Below are positions 16,579 to 24,984 of a DNA stretch of 64,000 bases, in pieces. Made by a program: the position numbers and the translations under genes. Source of the stretch: Streptomyces sp. NBC_00271 (lineage in GTDB: Bacteria; Actinomycetota; Actinomycetes; Streptomycetales; Streptomycetaceae); the NCBI RefSeq assembly GCF_036178845.1, contig NZ_CP108070.1, positions 11,656,001 to 11,720,000 of the forward strand. The letters are read 5' to 3'. Below the pieces are notes generated by a model. That model worked only from the letters and a program-made list of their open reading frames with translations, did no database searches and had not been told where the DNA came from. Within the stretch, counting starts at the first letter, position 1; each line of letters opens with the position of its first letter.

Positions 16579-17951
16579 GCGTGACTACTCCCCCTCGTGA
16601 TCGAGGGGGCTTCTCGTCAAGCTGGTTGGGCTTGACGACGGGCCAGCCCGGCCCGCAGTACGTTGGAAGCCCCTACGACGTCGGCGTGTGCGGTGTGGCC
16701 GCAGGCCTGGCAGTGGAACTTTTCCTGGGTAGGCCGGTTCTCCTTGGCGACGTGCCCGCAGTCGGGGCAGGTGCGGGAGGTGTTGCGGGGATCCACGGCG
16801 ATCACTTCCCGTCCGGCACCTTCCGCCTTGGCGGCCAGGATCGCGAGGAACACCCCCCACCCGGCGTCGGCGATGCTTCGGTTGAGTCCGGCCTTCGCCG
16901 CGGCTCCGTTCGGGGCGTAGGTTCCGTCCCCGTTCGGGCGCGGCTCGGGGGCCTTGCTCATGTTGCGGATCTTGAGGTCTTCGTGCGCGATCAGATCGTT
17001 GTCGCGGACGAGACCGAGCGCGGTCTTGTGTGCGTGGTCGAGGCGTTGGCGGCGCACCTTGCGGTGCAGGGTGGCGACGCGTTCCACGGCCTTGCGTCGT
17101 CGCTTCGACCCGCGCTTGCTGCGGGCGAGGGCCTGTTGCGCTGCCTCCAGCTTTTTCGCGGCGTTGCGGCTGTGGCGCGGGTTGTCGACGTGCCGGCCGT
17201 CGGAGGTGGTCAGAAACGAGGCGATCCCCAGATCGATACCGACCACGGCTCCGGTCGCGGGGAGCGGTTCGGGCGGTGCCTGGTCGGCCGTGAGGATCAC
17301 GTACCAGCGGCGCCCTTCACGCTTGACGGAAACGGTCTTGACCTTCCCGGCCACCGGCCGGTGCTGCTTGACCTTGACGTGCCCGACGCCCTGGAAGCGG
17401 ACACGGGTCTGCGGATCGTGCGGCGTGGAGTCCCACCGGCAGCCGTCCCCGTCCTTGGGGAAGTCCACCGTGTCGAACCGGCGCACACCCCGGAACCTGG
17501 GGTAGCCGGGAGCCTCACCGGACTTGATGCGGCGGAAGAACGCGGTGAACGCCTTGTCCAGGCGGCGCAACGTCGTCTGCTGCGAGGAGAAAGACCACCG
17601 GCCCTGACGCTCCGGATCGAACGCCCGAATGTCCTTGAGCTGTCCGGACTGCTGGCCGTAGCGCACGGTCGTCCTCGACGCGTGCCGGTACGCGGACCGC
17701 CTCTCTTCAAGCGCCCCGTTGTAGAGGGAGCAGTGATCCCGCAGCATCTCGCCCAACGCCTGGGTCTGACGCATGGTCGGATACAGAAGGAACTTGTACG
17801 CGCGGATCAATGGAGTCACCCCCTCCAACTCGTGTGATCAACGTAGTGCACGCCACTGACAACGGCGGTCCGCCTAGCGGCGAATCGCCGCCCCTTGCCC
17901 CGCTCCGCGGGAGCTTCGTTTCACCCCCCGGCTGAAGCCGGGGGTACCCAC
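16579..17951 (-). mobile_element. IS1341-type (TnpB-only) element, copy B
   Basis: Near-identical duplicate of copy A (offset 7998 bp, same orientation). I noticed two substitutions, in the right-end hairpin loop (GATC for GAAC) and just inside it. The left end again abuts the sequence CACGAAGGAGACAGG ahead of an ATGGC start. Copies A and B form 1.4-kb direct repeats bracketing the epimerase-to-rmlA block, a substrate for recombination. The guide would be read from bases just below 16579 and therefore differs from that of copy A. Confidence 0.85.
16617..17810 (-). CDS. tnpB: TnpB RNA-guided endonuclease (IS200/IS605 OrfB), copy B
   Basis: The protein sequence is identical to copy A. The RuvC residues D (GIDLGI), E (AHEDLKI) and D (AHADVVGASN) and the four zinc-binding Cys are all present, so it should be active. 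The start is taken at TTG 17810 for the same reason as copy A, a GGAGGGGG eight bases upstream. Neighbouring genes are rmlA (divergent side at its 3' end) and the SnoaL-like gene downstream of its left end. Confidence 0.9.
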   Translation of the reverse strand: MIRAYKFLLYPTMRQTQALGEMLRDHCSLYNGALEERRSAYRHASRTTVRYGQQSGQLKDIRAFDPERQGRWSFSSQQTTLRRLDKAFTAFFRRIKSGEAPGYPRFRGVRRFDTVDFPKDGDGCRWDSTPHDPQTRVRFQGVGHVKVKQHRPVAGKVKTVSVKREGRRWYVILTADQAPPEPLPATGAVVGIDLGIASFLTTSDGRHVDNPRHSRNAAKKLEAAQQALARSKRGSKRRRKAVERVATLHRKVRRQRLDHAHKTALGLVRDNDLIAHEDLKIRNMSKAPEPRPNGDGTYAPNGAAAKAGLNRSIADAGWGVFLAILAAKAEGAGREVIAVDPRNTSRTCPDCGHVAKENRPTQEKFHCQACGHTAHADVVGASNVLRAGLARRQAQPA

Positions 17952-17963
17952 GAAGGAGACAGG

Positions 17964-18386
17964 ATGGCAGACAACCACCGTGAACTCGTCCAGCGCTTCG
18001 TCGACATGATCAACGCTCATGACGTGAGCACCATGAGCGAGCACACCGCACCCGGGCACATCGACCACAACCCGGTCGTGGAGGACGGCATCGAGGCGAA
18101 CACGGCGTTCTGGGAGCAGATCTTCGCCGCGTTCCCCGATGTCAAGGTCGTCACCCACGACCTGGTCGTGGAGGGGGACCGCATCGCCGGGCGTTTCGAG
18201 TACTCGGGCACCCACCAGGGCACGTTCTTCGGCGTCGAGGCCACCGGGCGGCCGCTGAACTTCCAGTCGATCGACTTCTGGCGGGTCGAGGACGGGCTGC
18301 TGGCCGAGCACTGGGACCAGCTGGACATGGCGGGGCTGTTCCGCCAGCTCGGCGTCGACATCCACGCCGGCCAGGACGGCCGGTAG
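17964..18386 (+). CDS. SnoaL-like ester cyclase/NTF2-fold protein
   Basis: This 140-residue protein shows the SnoaL-like pattern RELVQRFVDMINAHDVSTMSEHTAPGHIDHNPVVEDG followed by FAAFPDVKVVTHDLVVEGDRIAGRFEYSGTHQGTFFG and the C-terminal FWRVEDGLLAEHWDQLD. His and Asp positions typical of the polyketide-cyclase and ester-cyclase subfamily are kept. ATG 17964 lies right after the Shine-Dalgarno sequence bordering IS copy B. It converges on the 3-ketoreductase gene across a shared terminator. It may act on the aglycone or be a general detoxifying protein; not decidable. Confidence 0.8.
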   Translation: MADNHRELVQRFVDMINAHDVSTMSEHTAPGHIDHNPVVEDGIEANTAFWEQIFAAFPDVKVVTHDLVVEGDRIAGRFEYSGTHQGTFFGVEATGRPLNFQSIDFWRVEDGLLAEHWDQLDMAGLFRQLGVDIHAGQDGR

Positions 18387-18404
18387 CCGTCCTCGGGCGC
18401 GGGC

Positions 18405-18443
18405 GGGCGGCCCGGCGCGCACCGTGTGCGCGCCGGGCCGCCC
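18405..18443. terminator. Bidirectional terminator
   Basis: Perfect 18-bp inverted repeat (18405-18422 with 18426-18443) around a 3-base loop, between the convergent SnoaL-like and ketoreductase genes. Confidence 0.8.
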
Positions 18444-18494
18444 GTGCGTGTGCCCGTCCGTGAGCTGGTACGGGCCGGGGCGTGCGTGTGTTGT

Positions 18495-19499
18495 CTATAC
18501 GGGGCCGGGGCGGGCCGCGGCCTGTTCGACGGCGTCGGTGAGCCGGGCGTGGGCGAGGAGGGCCTCGGTGTGCGGGGTGAAGTCCTCGCGGTCCAGGACG
18601 GCCCGGGCGAAGACGCCGGCGATGTTGGTGAAGTGGGCGTCCGGGGCGAGGCGGATCTCGCGGACGGCGCCGCCGCGCTCGACGTGCAGGACGGGGACGT
18701 GCTCGTCGGGGGTGCTGAAGGCGCGTTCCAGGCGCAGCCGTCCCTGGCTGCCCCACAGGTCGTAGCCGCTGCGGTAGGCGTGTTCGACGCCGTAGGCGAG
18801 CTGGGCGGTGGCCCCGCCGGCGGCGGTCAGCAGGGCGCCGCCGGCGGGCGCCGGCCCGTGTGCGGTGGCGGGGCTCACGTGGGCGCCGGCTACCCGCAGG
18901 TGCGGGCCGAGGAAGAGCTGGGCGGCGCGCAGCGGGTAGGCGGCGACCTCGGGCAGGGTGCTGGCCCGCCGCGGGGTGCCGTCGGCGTCGCGGCGCAGCG
19001 GGATGCCGAACTCGGAGCCGAACAGGCGCAGTTCGCCGATCAGCCCGTCGTCGAGCAGCTGCTGGATGCGGGCGTGCTGGGAGTGGTGGAGGAACATGAA
19101 GCTCTCCATCAGCAGCAGGCTGCGCTCGCGGGCGAGGGACACCGCCTTGTCCGCGTCCGTGAGGCGGGCGGCGAACGGCTTCTCGCACAGCACGTGCTTG
19201 CCGGCCTGAAGCGCCCGCAGGGTCCACTCCACGTGCAGTTCGGGCGGCAGCGGCAGGTAGACGGCGTCCACGTCGTCGCGCTCCAGCAGCCCGGCGTAGC
19301 CGGCCACCGGGGTGCCGCCGAACCGGCCGGTGAACGCCCGCGCTTTTGCGAGGCTGCGGCTGGCGATCGCGGTCACCTTGACGAGCGGCTGGCGGGCCAT
19401 CGAGGGCAGCATGCGCCGCTCGGCGATGTCCGCGCAGCCCAGCACCCCGATCCGCAGTACCGGCCCGCCCGCTCCTCCTGTGCGCTCGGGCCCGTTCAC
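18495..19499 (-). CDS. NDP-hexose 3-ketoreductase (Gfo/Idh/MocA family)
   Basis: The 334-residue protein has the NAD(P)-binding RIGVLGCADIAERRMLPSM, the family motif HVLCEKPFAARLTDADKAV and the GIPLRRDADGTPRRASTLPEVAAYPLRAA region of deoxysugar 3-ketoreductases. It reduces the C3 keto group produced by the neighbouring 2,3-dehydratase, giving a 2,6-dideoxy-4-keto sugar. GTG 19499 overlaps the dehydratase stop as GTGA, so the pair is translationally coupled. No 4-ketoreductase is seen in the window, so the last sugar step must lie outside. Confidence 0.9.
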   Translation of the reverse strand: MNGPERTGGAGGPVLRIGVLGCADIAERRMLPSMARQPLVKVTAIASRSLAKARAFTGRFGGTPVAGYAGLLERDDVDAVYLPLPPELHVEWTLRALQAGKHVLCEKPFAARLTDADKAVSLARERSLLLMESFMFLHHSQHARIQQLLDDGLIGELRLFGSEFGIPLRRDADGTPRRASTLPEVAAYPLRAAQLFLGPHLRVAGAHVSPATAHGPAPAGGALLTAAGGATAQLAYGVEHAYRSGYDLWGSQGRLRLERAFSTPDEHVPVLHVERGGAVREIRLAPDAHFTNIAGVFARAVLDREDFTPHTEALLAHARLTDAVEQAAARPGPV

Positions 19500-20896
19500 C
19501 TGGCGTACGCCCCGCCGCGGGCCCAGGCTGCGCGCAGTGCGCTCAGCAGGGTCCGGGCCTCGATGTTGAGGTAGTTGCTGTGCCGCAGCAGGTCGGACAG
19601 CTGGCCGGCGGTCACCCACAGGAAGTCTCCGGGTACGTCGACGGGGAACTCGCCGCCCACTTCCATCAGGACGTAGCGGTTGCCGGCGTGGTGGAAGCGG
19701 CCGCCCTCCTCGGACTGCACGGTGTCGTACAGCAGCGTGCCGGGGTCGGCGCGCAGGACGAGGTCGAGGTAGCGGGGCCGGCGGGGGAGCGGCAGGGTCA
19801 GGGCGCGGCCGGGCTGGCACTGCACGGTGGGGCCGAGTTCGGCCACGTCCAGGACGCCGGCCTCGGAGCGGGCGTGGGCGAGCAGGTGCGGCACGCCGCC
19901 GATGCGGCGCACCAGGAACGCCGACAGGCCCTGTTCGGCTGGCGCGAGCAGGGGCTGGGTCCAGCGGGTGACCTCGCGGTTGGCGGCGGCCACGGACGCG
20001 GCGATGACGGTGAAGTGGTGGCCGCTGTCGTGGGCGATGGCGTCCTCGGTGCGCCGCCAGTTCTGCACGGCGGCCAGCGGCATGCTGGTCTGCACGAGCT
20101 CGCGGTGGGCCTTGATCTCGGTGAGCCGGTTGAGGAGGTGCTCCATGCTGTGCAGCGGGGGTCCTTCGTCGGCGTACGAGGGGATCAGCGACAGCACGGT
20201 GCGGGCGTCCATGTTGACCACGTTCGACTCGCGCAGCAGCTGGTGGATCTGGCCGAGGGTCAGCCAGACGAAGTCCTCGTGCGCGGGGACGGGGCCGAGG
20301 GCCTCGACCACCATGTTCCGGTTGCGTTTGCGCAGGAACCAGGAGCCCTGTTCGGACTGCAGGGAGTCGAACAGCACCCGGGAGCCGGTCCGCGGCGGGG
20401 CGAAGTACTCGATGTAGTTCACCCGGGCGCCCTGGTGCACGCCGGTGTAGTTGCTGCGGGTGGCCTGCACGGTGGGGGACAGCTGGACGGTCTCGAGGTT
20501 GCCGGGTTCCATCTTGGCCTGCATCAGGCAGTGCAGGACGCCGTCGAACTCCTTGACGACGATGCCCAGGATGCCGATCTCGGGCTGGTTGATGATCGGC
20601 TGCGACCAGGACGCGGCGTGCCCCTCCCACTCGGCGCGCACCTGCAGGCCCTCCACGGAGAAGAACCGGCCGCTGTCGTGCACGAGGTTGCCGGTGGAGT
20701 CCGAGAAGCGCCAGCCGACCAGGTCGCGGAAGGGGATGCGCCGCACCTCGTAGCGGTTGGTGCGGCGCTGTTCGGCGAACCATTCGCGGAAGACCGGATT
20801 GGGCGTCACCGGGCTGTCCAGGGTCTGGGCCGACAGCGTGAAGCGCCGCCCCGGAGGGGTGAGGGCGCCCGGGGGCACCGCCTGGGTGATGGTCAT
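19496..20896 (-). CDS. NDP-hexose 2,3-dehydratase
   Basis: This 466-residue protein is a tandem duplication of a ~200-residue NUDIX-like EVE unit, as known for TylX3/GraOrf27-type enzymes: NRYEVRRIPFRDLVGWRFSDSTGNLVHDSGRFFSVEG in the first half and NWRRTEDAIAHDSGHHFTVIAASV in the second, each followed by W-x-Q-P-(I/L) and later VNYIEYF...SEQGSWF / LDLVLRADPG...SEEGGRF. It removes the 2-OH of the 4-keto sugar, committing the pathway to 2-deoxysugars. A deleted TnpB element lies immediately upstream of its Shine-Dalgarno sequence (ACGGAGG) and ATG 20896. Confidence 0.95.
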   Translation of the reverse strand: MTITQAVPPGALTPPGRRFTLSAQTLDSPVTPNPVFREWFAEQRRTNRYEVRRIPFRDLVGWRFSDSTGNLVHDSGRFFSVEGLQVRAEWEGHAASWSQPIINQPEIGILGIVVKEFDGVLHCLMQAKMEPGNLETVQLSPTVQATRSNYTGVHQGARVNYIEYFAPPRTGSRVLFDSLQSEQGSWFLRKRNRNMVVEALGPVPAHEDFVWLTLGQIHQLLRESNVVNMDARTVLSLIPSYADEGPPLHSMEHLLNRLTEIKAHRELVQTSMPLAAVQNWRRTEDAIAHDSGHHFTVIAASVAAANREVTRWTQPLLAPAEQGLSAFLVRRIGGVPHLLAHARSEAGVLDVAELGPTVQCQPGRALTLPLPRRPRYLDLVLRADPGTLLYDTVQSEEGGRFHHAGNRYVLMEVGGEFPVDVPGDFLWVTAGQLSDLLRHSNYLNIEARTLLSALRAAWARGGAYAR

Positions 20897-20908
20897 CTGG
20901 ATTCCTCC

Positions 20909-21230
20909 GTGGATACCCCAGCCTTCGGGCTGGGGAGGAAACGGACTCCTGCGGAGCAGGGCAGGGGAAGACGATTCGCCGTCAGGGCGGATCGTCGTTC
21001 ACCGGCAACTGCCCGCGGATGCAGTGGCGTTGCCGCGCCCGGCCGGTGACAGCCAAGCCGGCCGGGCCTACCGCCGGGCTGGCGGGATGTCAGGTCTGTG
21101 GAGCTGGCGTAAGACTGCTGGGCGTACCAGCGTCCCCCGCCGTTGATTGGGGGGCAGCTGCTGTCTGAGAAGCAGAAAGCTCAACCCGCGAGGGAAGAAT
21201 CCCCCTGCTTCAGCTGGGGGAGATGTCAAC
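20909..21230 (+). mobile_element. Deleted TnpB element (non-autonomous derivative 2)
   Basis: About 320 bp. The left end GTGGATACCCCAG with hairpin and CTCCTGCGGAGCAGGG block, then GACGATTCGCC/GGGCGGATCGTC, matches the full elements. The right end is CCCCCTGCTTCAGCTGGGGG (21200-21219) then AGATGTCAAC. One frame between them reads AGLAGCQVCGAGVRLL, similar to the C-terminal tail of TnpB, so part of the tnpB 3' end and omega-RNA region remains. It sits in the divergent region between the 2,3-dehydratase and the glycosyltransferase, its left end touching the dehydratase Shine-Dalgarno sequence. Confidence 0.75.
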
Positions 21231-21370
21231 AGTCGTGACTCCTTCGCCGTGTGCTGCGCGCCCGGGGCCAGGCGCCGTCCGCCGCGACGGCACGCACCGC
21301 GGGCCGCACGGCGGGTTCGGCCCGCCGCCACGACGATCCGCCAGGGCGATCGGCCGTGACTGGAGAGCGC

Positions 21371-21399
21371 CTCGAAACGCCCCGTACGCCCGCTCGAAC
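21371..21399 (+). promoter_or_regulatory. SARP-type repeats before the glycosyltransferase
   Basis: CTCGAAA (21371-21377) and CTCGAAC (21393-21399) are exactly 22 bp apart, upstream of the glycosyltransferase start at 21473. No single obvious -10 at the usual distance. Confidence 0.5.
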
Positions 21400-21472
21400 C
21401 CCCGTGCCTGCCGGTGCTATGTCTCCTGTCACTGCTAGACAAAGGGTGGGGGCGTCCCTACCGTGGAGCGGT

Positions 21473-22657
21473 ATGAGAATCCTCTTTGCCAGCGCGGGCA
21501 ACTTCGGGCACGTGTATCCCCTGCTTCCCTTGGCGAAGGCCGCGCGCGCCGCGGGCCACGAGGTCGCTTTCGCCACCGGCGAGCAGCTGCACCCGGCCCT
21601 GCGGGCGGCCGGCCTTGAGCCGGTGGCGGCGGGCCGCTCGGTTCCCGAGGCGTTCATGGAAGCAGTACGCACCAGTGCCGGCCTCGAACACGGCGAGGGC
21701 GACGGCGACCTGGGCGCCCAGGACGTGCCGCCCGAGGTACTGGCCGACCTGCATGTGAAGGTGTTCGGCTCGGTGCTGCCCCGCTGGGTGGCCGCCGACC
21801 TCGCCCCCGTCCTGGCCGGCGGGAGCTTCGACCTCGTCGTCTACGAGGCGCTCAACCCCGGCGCCGCCTTCGCCGCGCACCTGGCGGGCGTGCCCGCCGT
21901 CGCGCACGGCGTGGGCGTGATGGCGATGGGCCCCGAGGAGGCCCGCATCCAGGAGGAACTGCTGGCCACCGCCGCCGACCTGGGCGTGCACGTGCCCGGC
22001 GGCCAGCTGCTGGCCCTGGCCCGCACCTACATCGACATCTGCCCGCCCTCCCTGCAGGACCGCGGCTTCCTGGCCGCCCCGCTGCCCCGTATCGAGCAGC
22101 GCCCCGTCGCCTACGGCGAGCCGGGCGAACTGCCCGCGGCCATCCGGGACGCGGACGGCCCCTTCGTCTACCTGACCCTGGGCACCGCACTGGGCTCGGT
22201 GGACGTCCTGCGCACGGTCATCGAGGGGCTGCTGCCGCTCGAGATGCCGGTCCTGGTGGCCACCGGCCCGGTGGTGGACGTCGCCGACCTGGGCGAACTG
22301 CCCGAGCGGGTGGTGGCGGCCGCGTGGGTGGCCCAGCCCGAGGCACTGAAGCGGGCGGCACTGGTCGTCCAGCACGGCGGCGCCGGCACCACCCTGGCTG
22401 CACTCGCGGCCGGACTGCCCCAGCTGATCCTCCCGCAGGGCGCCGACGGACCCGCCAACGCCGCCGCCGTACGCGACGCGGGCGCGGGCGAGCTGGTCCA
22501 CGCCGCCGACCTGACGGCCGGCGCGGTCACCGCACAGGCCCGCCGCATCCTGGGCGACGAGACCTACCGCGACGCGGCCCGCAAGGTCGCCACCGAGATC
22601 GCCTCCATGCCCGCTCCCACCGAAACCGCCACCCGCCTCCCACAGTTCACACCCTGA
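21473..22657 (+). CDS. Glycosyltransferase, GT-B (macrolide/aromatic polyketide type)
   Basis: This 394-residue GT1-like enzyme starts MRILFASAGNFGHVYPLLPLAKAARAAGHEV and carries the nucleotide-sugar signature VVQHGGAGTTLAALAAGLPQLILPQ followed by ADGPANAAAV. The usual DQ pair that binds the sugar is DG here. It would attach the dTDP-deoxysugar to the aglycone. ATG 21473 follows GTGGAGCG. Its promoter region carries SARP-type heptamers and is shared with the divergent 2,3-dehydratase. Only one glycosyltransferase is seen, suggesting a monosaccharide side chain or an iterative enzyme. Confidence 0.9.
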   Translation: MRILFASAGNFGHVYPLLPLAKAARAAGHEVAFATGEQLHPALRAAGLEPVAAGRSVPEAFMEAVRTSAGLEHGEGDGDLGAQDVPPEVLADLHVKVFGSVLPRWVAADLAPVLAGGSFDLVVYEALNPGAAFAAHLAGVPAVAHGVGVMAMGPEEARIQEELLATAADLGVHVPGGQLLALARTYIDICPPSLQDRGFLAAPLPRIEQRPVAYGEPGELPAAIRDADGPFVYLTLGTALGSVDVLRTVIEGLLPLEMPVLVATGPVVDVADLGELPERVVAAAWVAQPEALKRAALVVQHGGAGTTLAALAAGLPQLILPQGADGPANAAAVRDAGAGELVHAADLTAGAVTAQARRILGDETYRDAARKVATEIASMPAPTETATRLPQFTP

Positions 22658-23191
22658 CACCGGCCACGGCCCCGGGCGCCGATCCCCGGCCCGGTGTGCC
22701 TGGCTCCGGCCTGCGGGCGTCCGGCCCCGGTCCCGGGTGCCGGATCCCCGGCCCGGTTGGGTGCCTGGTTCCCGTCCCCAGGGCGGGACTCGCCCCCGGC
22801 CGGGGCCTGCAGACCGGGCTCCCGGGAGTGGGAGGGGCAAGGTGCCCGGGGCTCCTGGCCCCGCCTCCGGGGCGCCCACCGACACCCCCCGGGGGGTGTC
22901 CCGTCCGTAAAAGGAGTGACTCCCGCTCCGCCGCAGGACCGACTCCCGCACACCGGGAGGGACGGCTCCCGCTCCCGGGAGCCATCCCCGCCCCGGGACC
23001 CTGGTCCGCCCGGCCGAGTCCGCCTCGGATGCGTATCCCGCCCAACCCCCGGAGGGATACGCACCCCGCCCCCCGGGCGCCGGCCCGCCGGCCGCCCGGG
23101 CACCGGCTCCGGTGCGCGCGTGCATTCCCCCGGCACGCGCGCACCGGACGCCCCCGCCGCCGTACGGCACGACGGCGGCGGGTACGGGGGG
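22658..23191. other. Gene-free, hairpin-rich spacer
   Basis: No gene is supported. The stretch is a patchwork of CCCGG-rich imperfect repeats with several strong inverted repeats. These include the perfect 20-bp palindrome GACACCCCCCGGGGGGTGTC at 22881-22900 and GCGTATCCC/GGGATACGC arms near 23031-23063. It lies between the convergent glycosyltransferase and condensation-like gene and probably ends both transcripts. Confidence 0.6.
22881..22900. terminator. Perfect 20-bp palindrome
   Basis: GACACCCCCCGGGGGGTGTC reads the same on both strands. It lies in the spacer between convergent genes and is a likely terminator, though with no loop it could instead be a protein site. Confidence 0.4.
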
Positions 23192-24811
23192 CTAGGGCAG
23201 CGGCAGGGCAAGGCCGCGCGCGCCGGCCGGGGCGGGCAGCAGGTCCTCGACCGGGGTGTGCGGGGACGCCGCCGTCAGCGCGGCCAGCGTGGTGCGCAGC
23301 TCGCCGGCCAGCCGCACGGCCCGCGTGCGGGAGAGCACCGCGGGGGCGAACTCCAGGCGCAGCAGCGGGTCTTCGCGCCAGCGCAGCACGGTCAGGGCGG
23401 CGTCTGCGGTGACGGCGCCCGCGTGCCCGTGGTGGAAACGCGCGCTCAAGTCGCCCGCCCACGCGCGGGCGGGCAGCAGCTCGTCGCGGGCCGCGAACGT
23501 CACCGGTGTCAGGACGGGCCGGGAACGGTCCGGGCGCACCCCGAGCTCGCGCGCCAGCTCGGCGCTGTCGAGGTCCGCGCAGCCGAGGGCCTCGCTGAAC
23601 GCGCAGGCGACCCCGCGCAGGAAGTAGTCGACGCCGCCCTCCAGTTCACAGCCCACCGGCACCGTCGCCGAGCACGGCGCGAGGGTGCCCAGCAGCGCCG
23701 CCGTGGCACGGCGCGGCACCTCGCAGCCCACCAGCAGCCGCTCCAGGCCCGCACGCCGGCCCACGGCCAGCGCCCACGCCGCCAGCAGCACCGTGCCGTG
23801 CGGCACCCCGGCCCGCCGGGCCGTCGCATCGGCCGCGTCCCGCAGCCGCACGTCGAGGCCGACGTGCAGCCGCTCGCCGCGGACATCGAACACGGCGGGC
23901 CGCGGCGCACCCTCCGCCAGGTCCACGGCGGCGGGAAAGCCGCGCAGCCGCTCGGCCCGCTCGGCCGCCGCCCGCAGCCCGCCCGGCCGGGCGGCCACCG
24001 TGGCGCGCCCCGCCGTATCCGGCCCGGGACGCAACCCCCGCACCAGCGGGCGCCGGTGCACGGCACGGTCGTAGTCGGCGAGCAGTTCCTGCCACAGCAG
24101 CGCCGCCGACCAGCTGTCGGCCACCGCGTCGTGGTACACGAACGACAGCAGATGCGCACCCCCGGCCAGACGGCTCAGGGCGAAGACGAGCGGCGGCCGG
24201 CCCGGCCGGCCGACCAACTGCCGTGCCCGCGCGGCCAGATACTCGTGCACCGCCGCCACCGGGTCCCCGCCCCCGCCCGCTCCCGCCGCCTCCAGAGTGA
24301 CCAGCGGCGGGGTGCAGGCGGCGAGAACCCGCCGCACCGGGCCGTGCGGCGCATCCGCGAACACGGTCCGCAGGCCCTCGTGCCGCGCACCGAGAGCGGC
24401 GAGCACACGGCGCAGCGCGCCCGCGTCGAGCGGCCCGGCCAGCTCGGCACTGAGTACCCGGCACACCGCACCGGCCCCCGCCGCCCGCTCGGCGGCCAGC
24501 GCCGCCCGCTGCCCGGGCAGCAACGCCCGCACCGCGCCCGCGCCTGAGGGCGGTCCGGGCACCGCGGCCGGGACGGGCACGGCCCGCGCCAGTACGTCCG
24601 CCAGCGGGGCGGGACCCAGCAGCTGCGCCAGGTCCACGGCCAGGCCCAGCTGCCGGCCGGCACGCGCCTGCAGCCGCACGGCCTGCGCGAGGCCGCCGCC
24701 CAGCGTGATGAAGGGAGAACCCGCGGCCCCGGCCGGCAGGGTGCGCCGGTCGCGGCCGATGACGTCCGCGGCCAGGTCGAGCAGCTCCTCCAGGGGAGTC
24801 GGGCTCAGCAT
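23192..24811 (-). CDS. Condensation-domain protein with serine-less carrier-like N-terminus (C1)
   Basis: This 539-residue protein begins with ~75 residues that look like a peptidyl carrier (LEELLDLAADVIGRD, then FITLGGGLAQAVRLQ), but the position of the phosphopantetheine serine (LGGDSL) is Leu, so it cannot be charged. The remainder is an NRPS condensation-superfamily domain. The HHxxxDG motif reads YHDAVADSW, keeping the catalytic second His and the Asp, and later PVTFAARDELLP and RFHHGHAG regions fit the C-terminal half. It may join a carrier-bound acyl group to an amine or alcohol. It is divergent from the TetR gene and has a strong SARP-like promoter. Ppant loss is visible; activity is inferred. 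Confidence 0.75.
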   Translation of the reverse strand: MLSPTPLEELLDLAADVIGRDRRTLPAGAAGSPFITLGGGLAQAVRLQARAGRQLGLAVDLAQLLGPAPLADVLARAVPVPAAVPGPPSGAGAVRALLPGQRAALAAERAAGAGAVCRVLSAELAGPLDAGALRRVLAALGARHEGLRTVFADAPHGPVRRVLAACTPPLVTLEAAGAGGGGDPVAAVHEYLAARARQLVGRPGRPPLVFALSRLAGGAHLLSFVYHDAVADSWSAALLWQELLADYDRAVHRRPLVRGLRPGPDTAGRATVAARPGGLRAAAERAERLRGFPAAVDLAEGAPRPAVFDVRGERLHVGLDVRLRDAADATARRAGVPHGTVLLAAWALAVGRRAGLERLLVGCEVPRRATAALLGTLAPCSATVPVGCELEGGVDYFLRGVACAFSEALGCADLDSAELARELGVRPDRSRPVLTPVTFAARDELLPARAWAGDLSARFHHGHAGAVTADAALTVLRWREDPLLRLEFAPAVLSRTRAVRLAGELRTTLAALTAASPHTPVEDLLPAPAGARGLALPLP

Positions 24812-24844
24812 GGGGTGGCCCTCTCTGTGGGCAGTCGTGCCCCG

Positions 24845-24877
24845 ATGCTGGCGCCCGTGCCTCGAAGACCGCTCGAA
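24845..24877 (-). promoter_or_regulatory. SARP-type promoter of C1
   Basis: On the minus strand TTCGAGC (24877-24871) and TTCGAGG (24866-24860) are 11 bp apart. Nine bases later is CAGCAT (24850-24845) as -10. The layout equals the sites at 6223 and 6884. Confidence 0.65.
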
Positions 24878-24936
24878 CCCGCCCCGCACCGAGCCGCCGT
24901 TCCCGTACGACAGCAACCGATTTCAAAGGCAGGGAC

Positions 24937-24951
24937 TCTATCACTGACAGC
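24937..24951. promoter_or_regulatory. TetR-type operator
   Basis: CTCTATCACTGACAG is a near-perfect palindrome and differs little from classical tetO half-sites (CTATCAGTGATAG). It lies 33 bp before the TetR start, about at the -35 of a leaderless promoter (TAAAGT, 7 bp before the ATG), between the divergent C1 and TetR genes. Confidence 0.7.
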
Positions 24952-24984
24952 TGGATTTTCGCCGAAAGTGCTAAAGTTCAGTCC

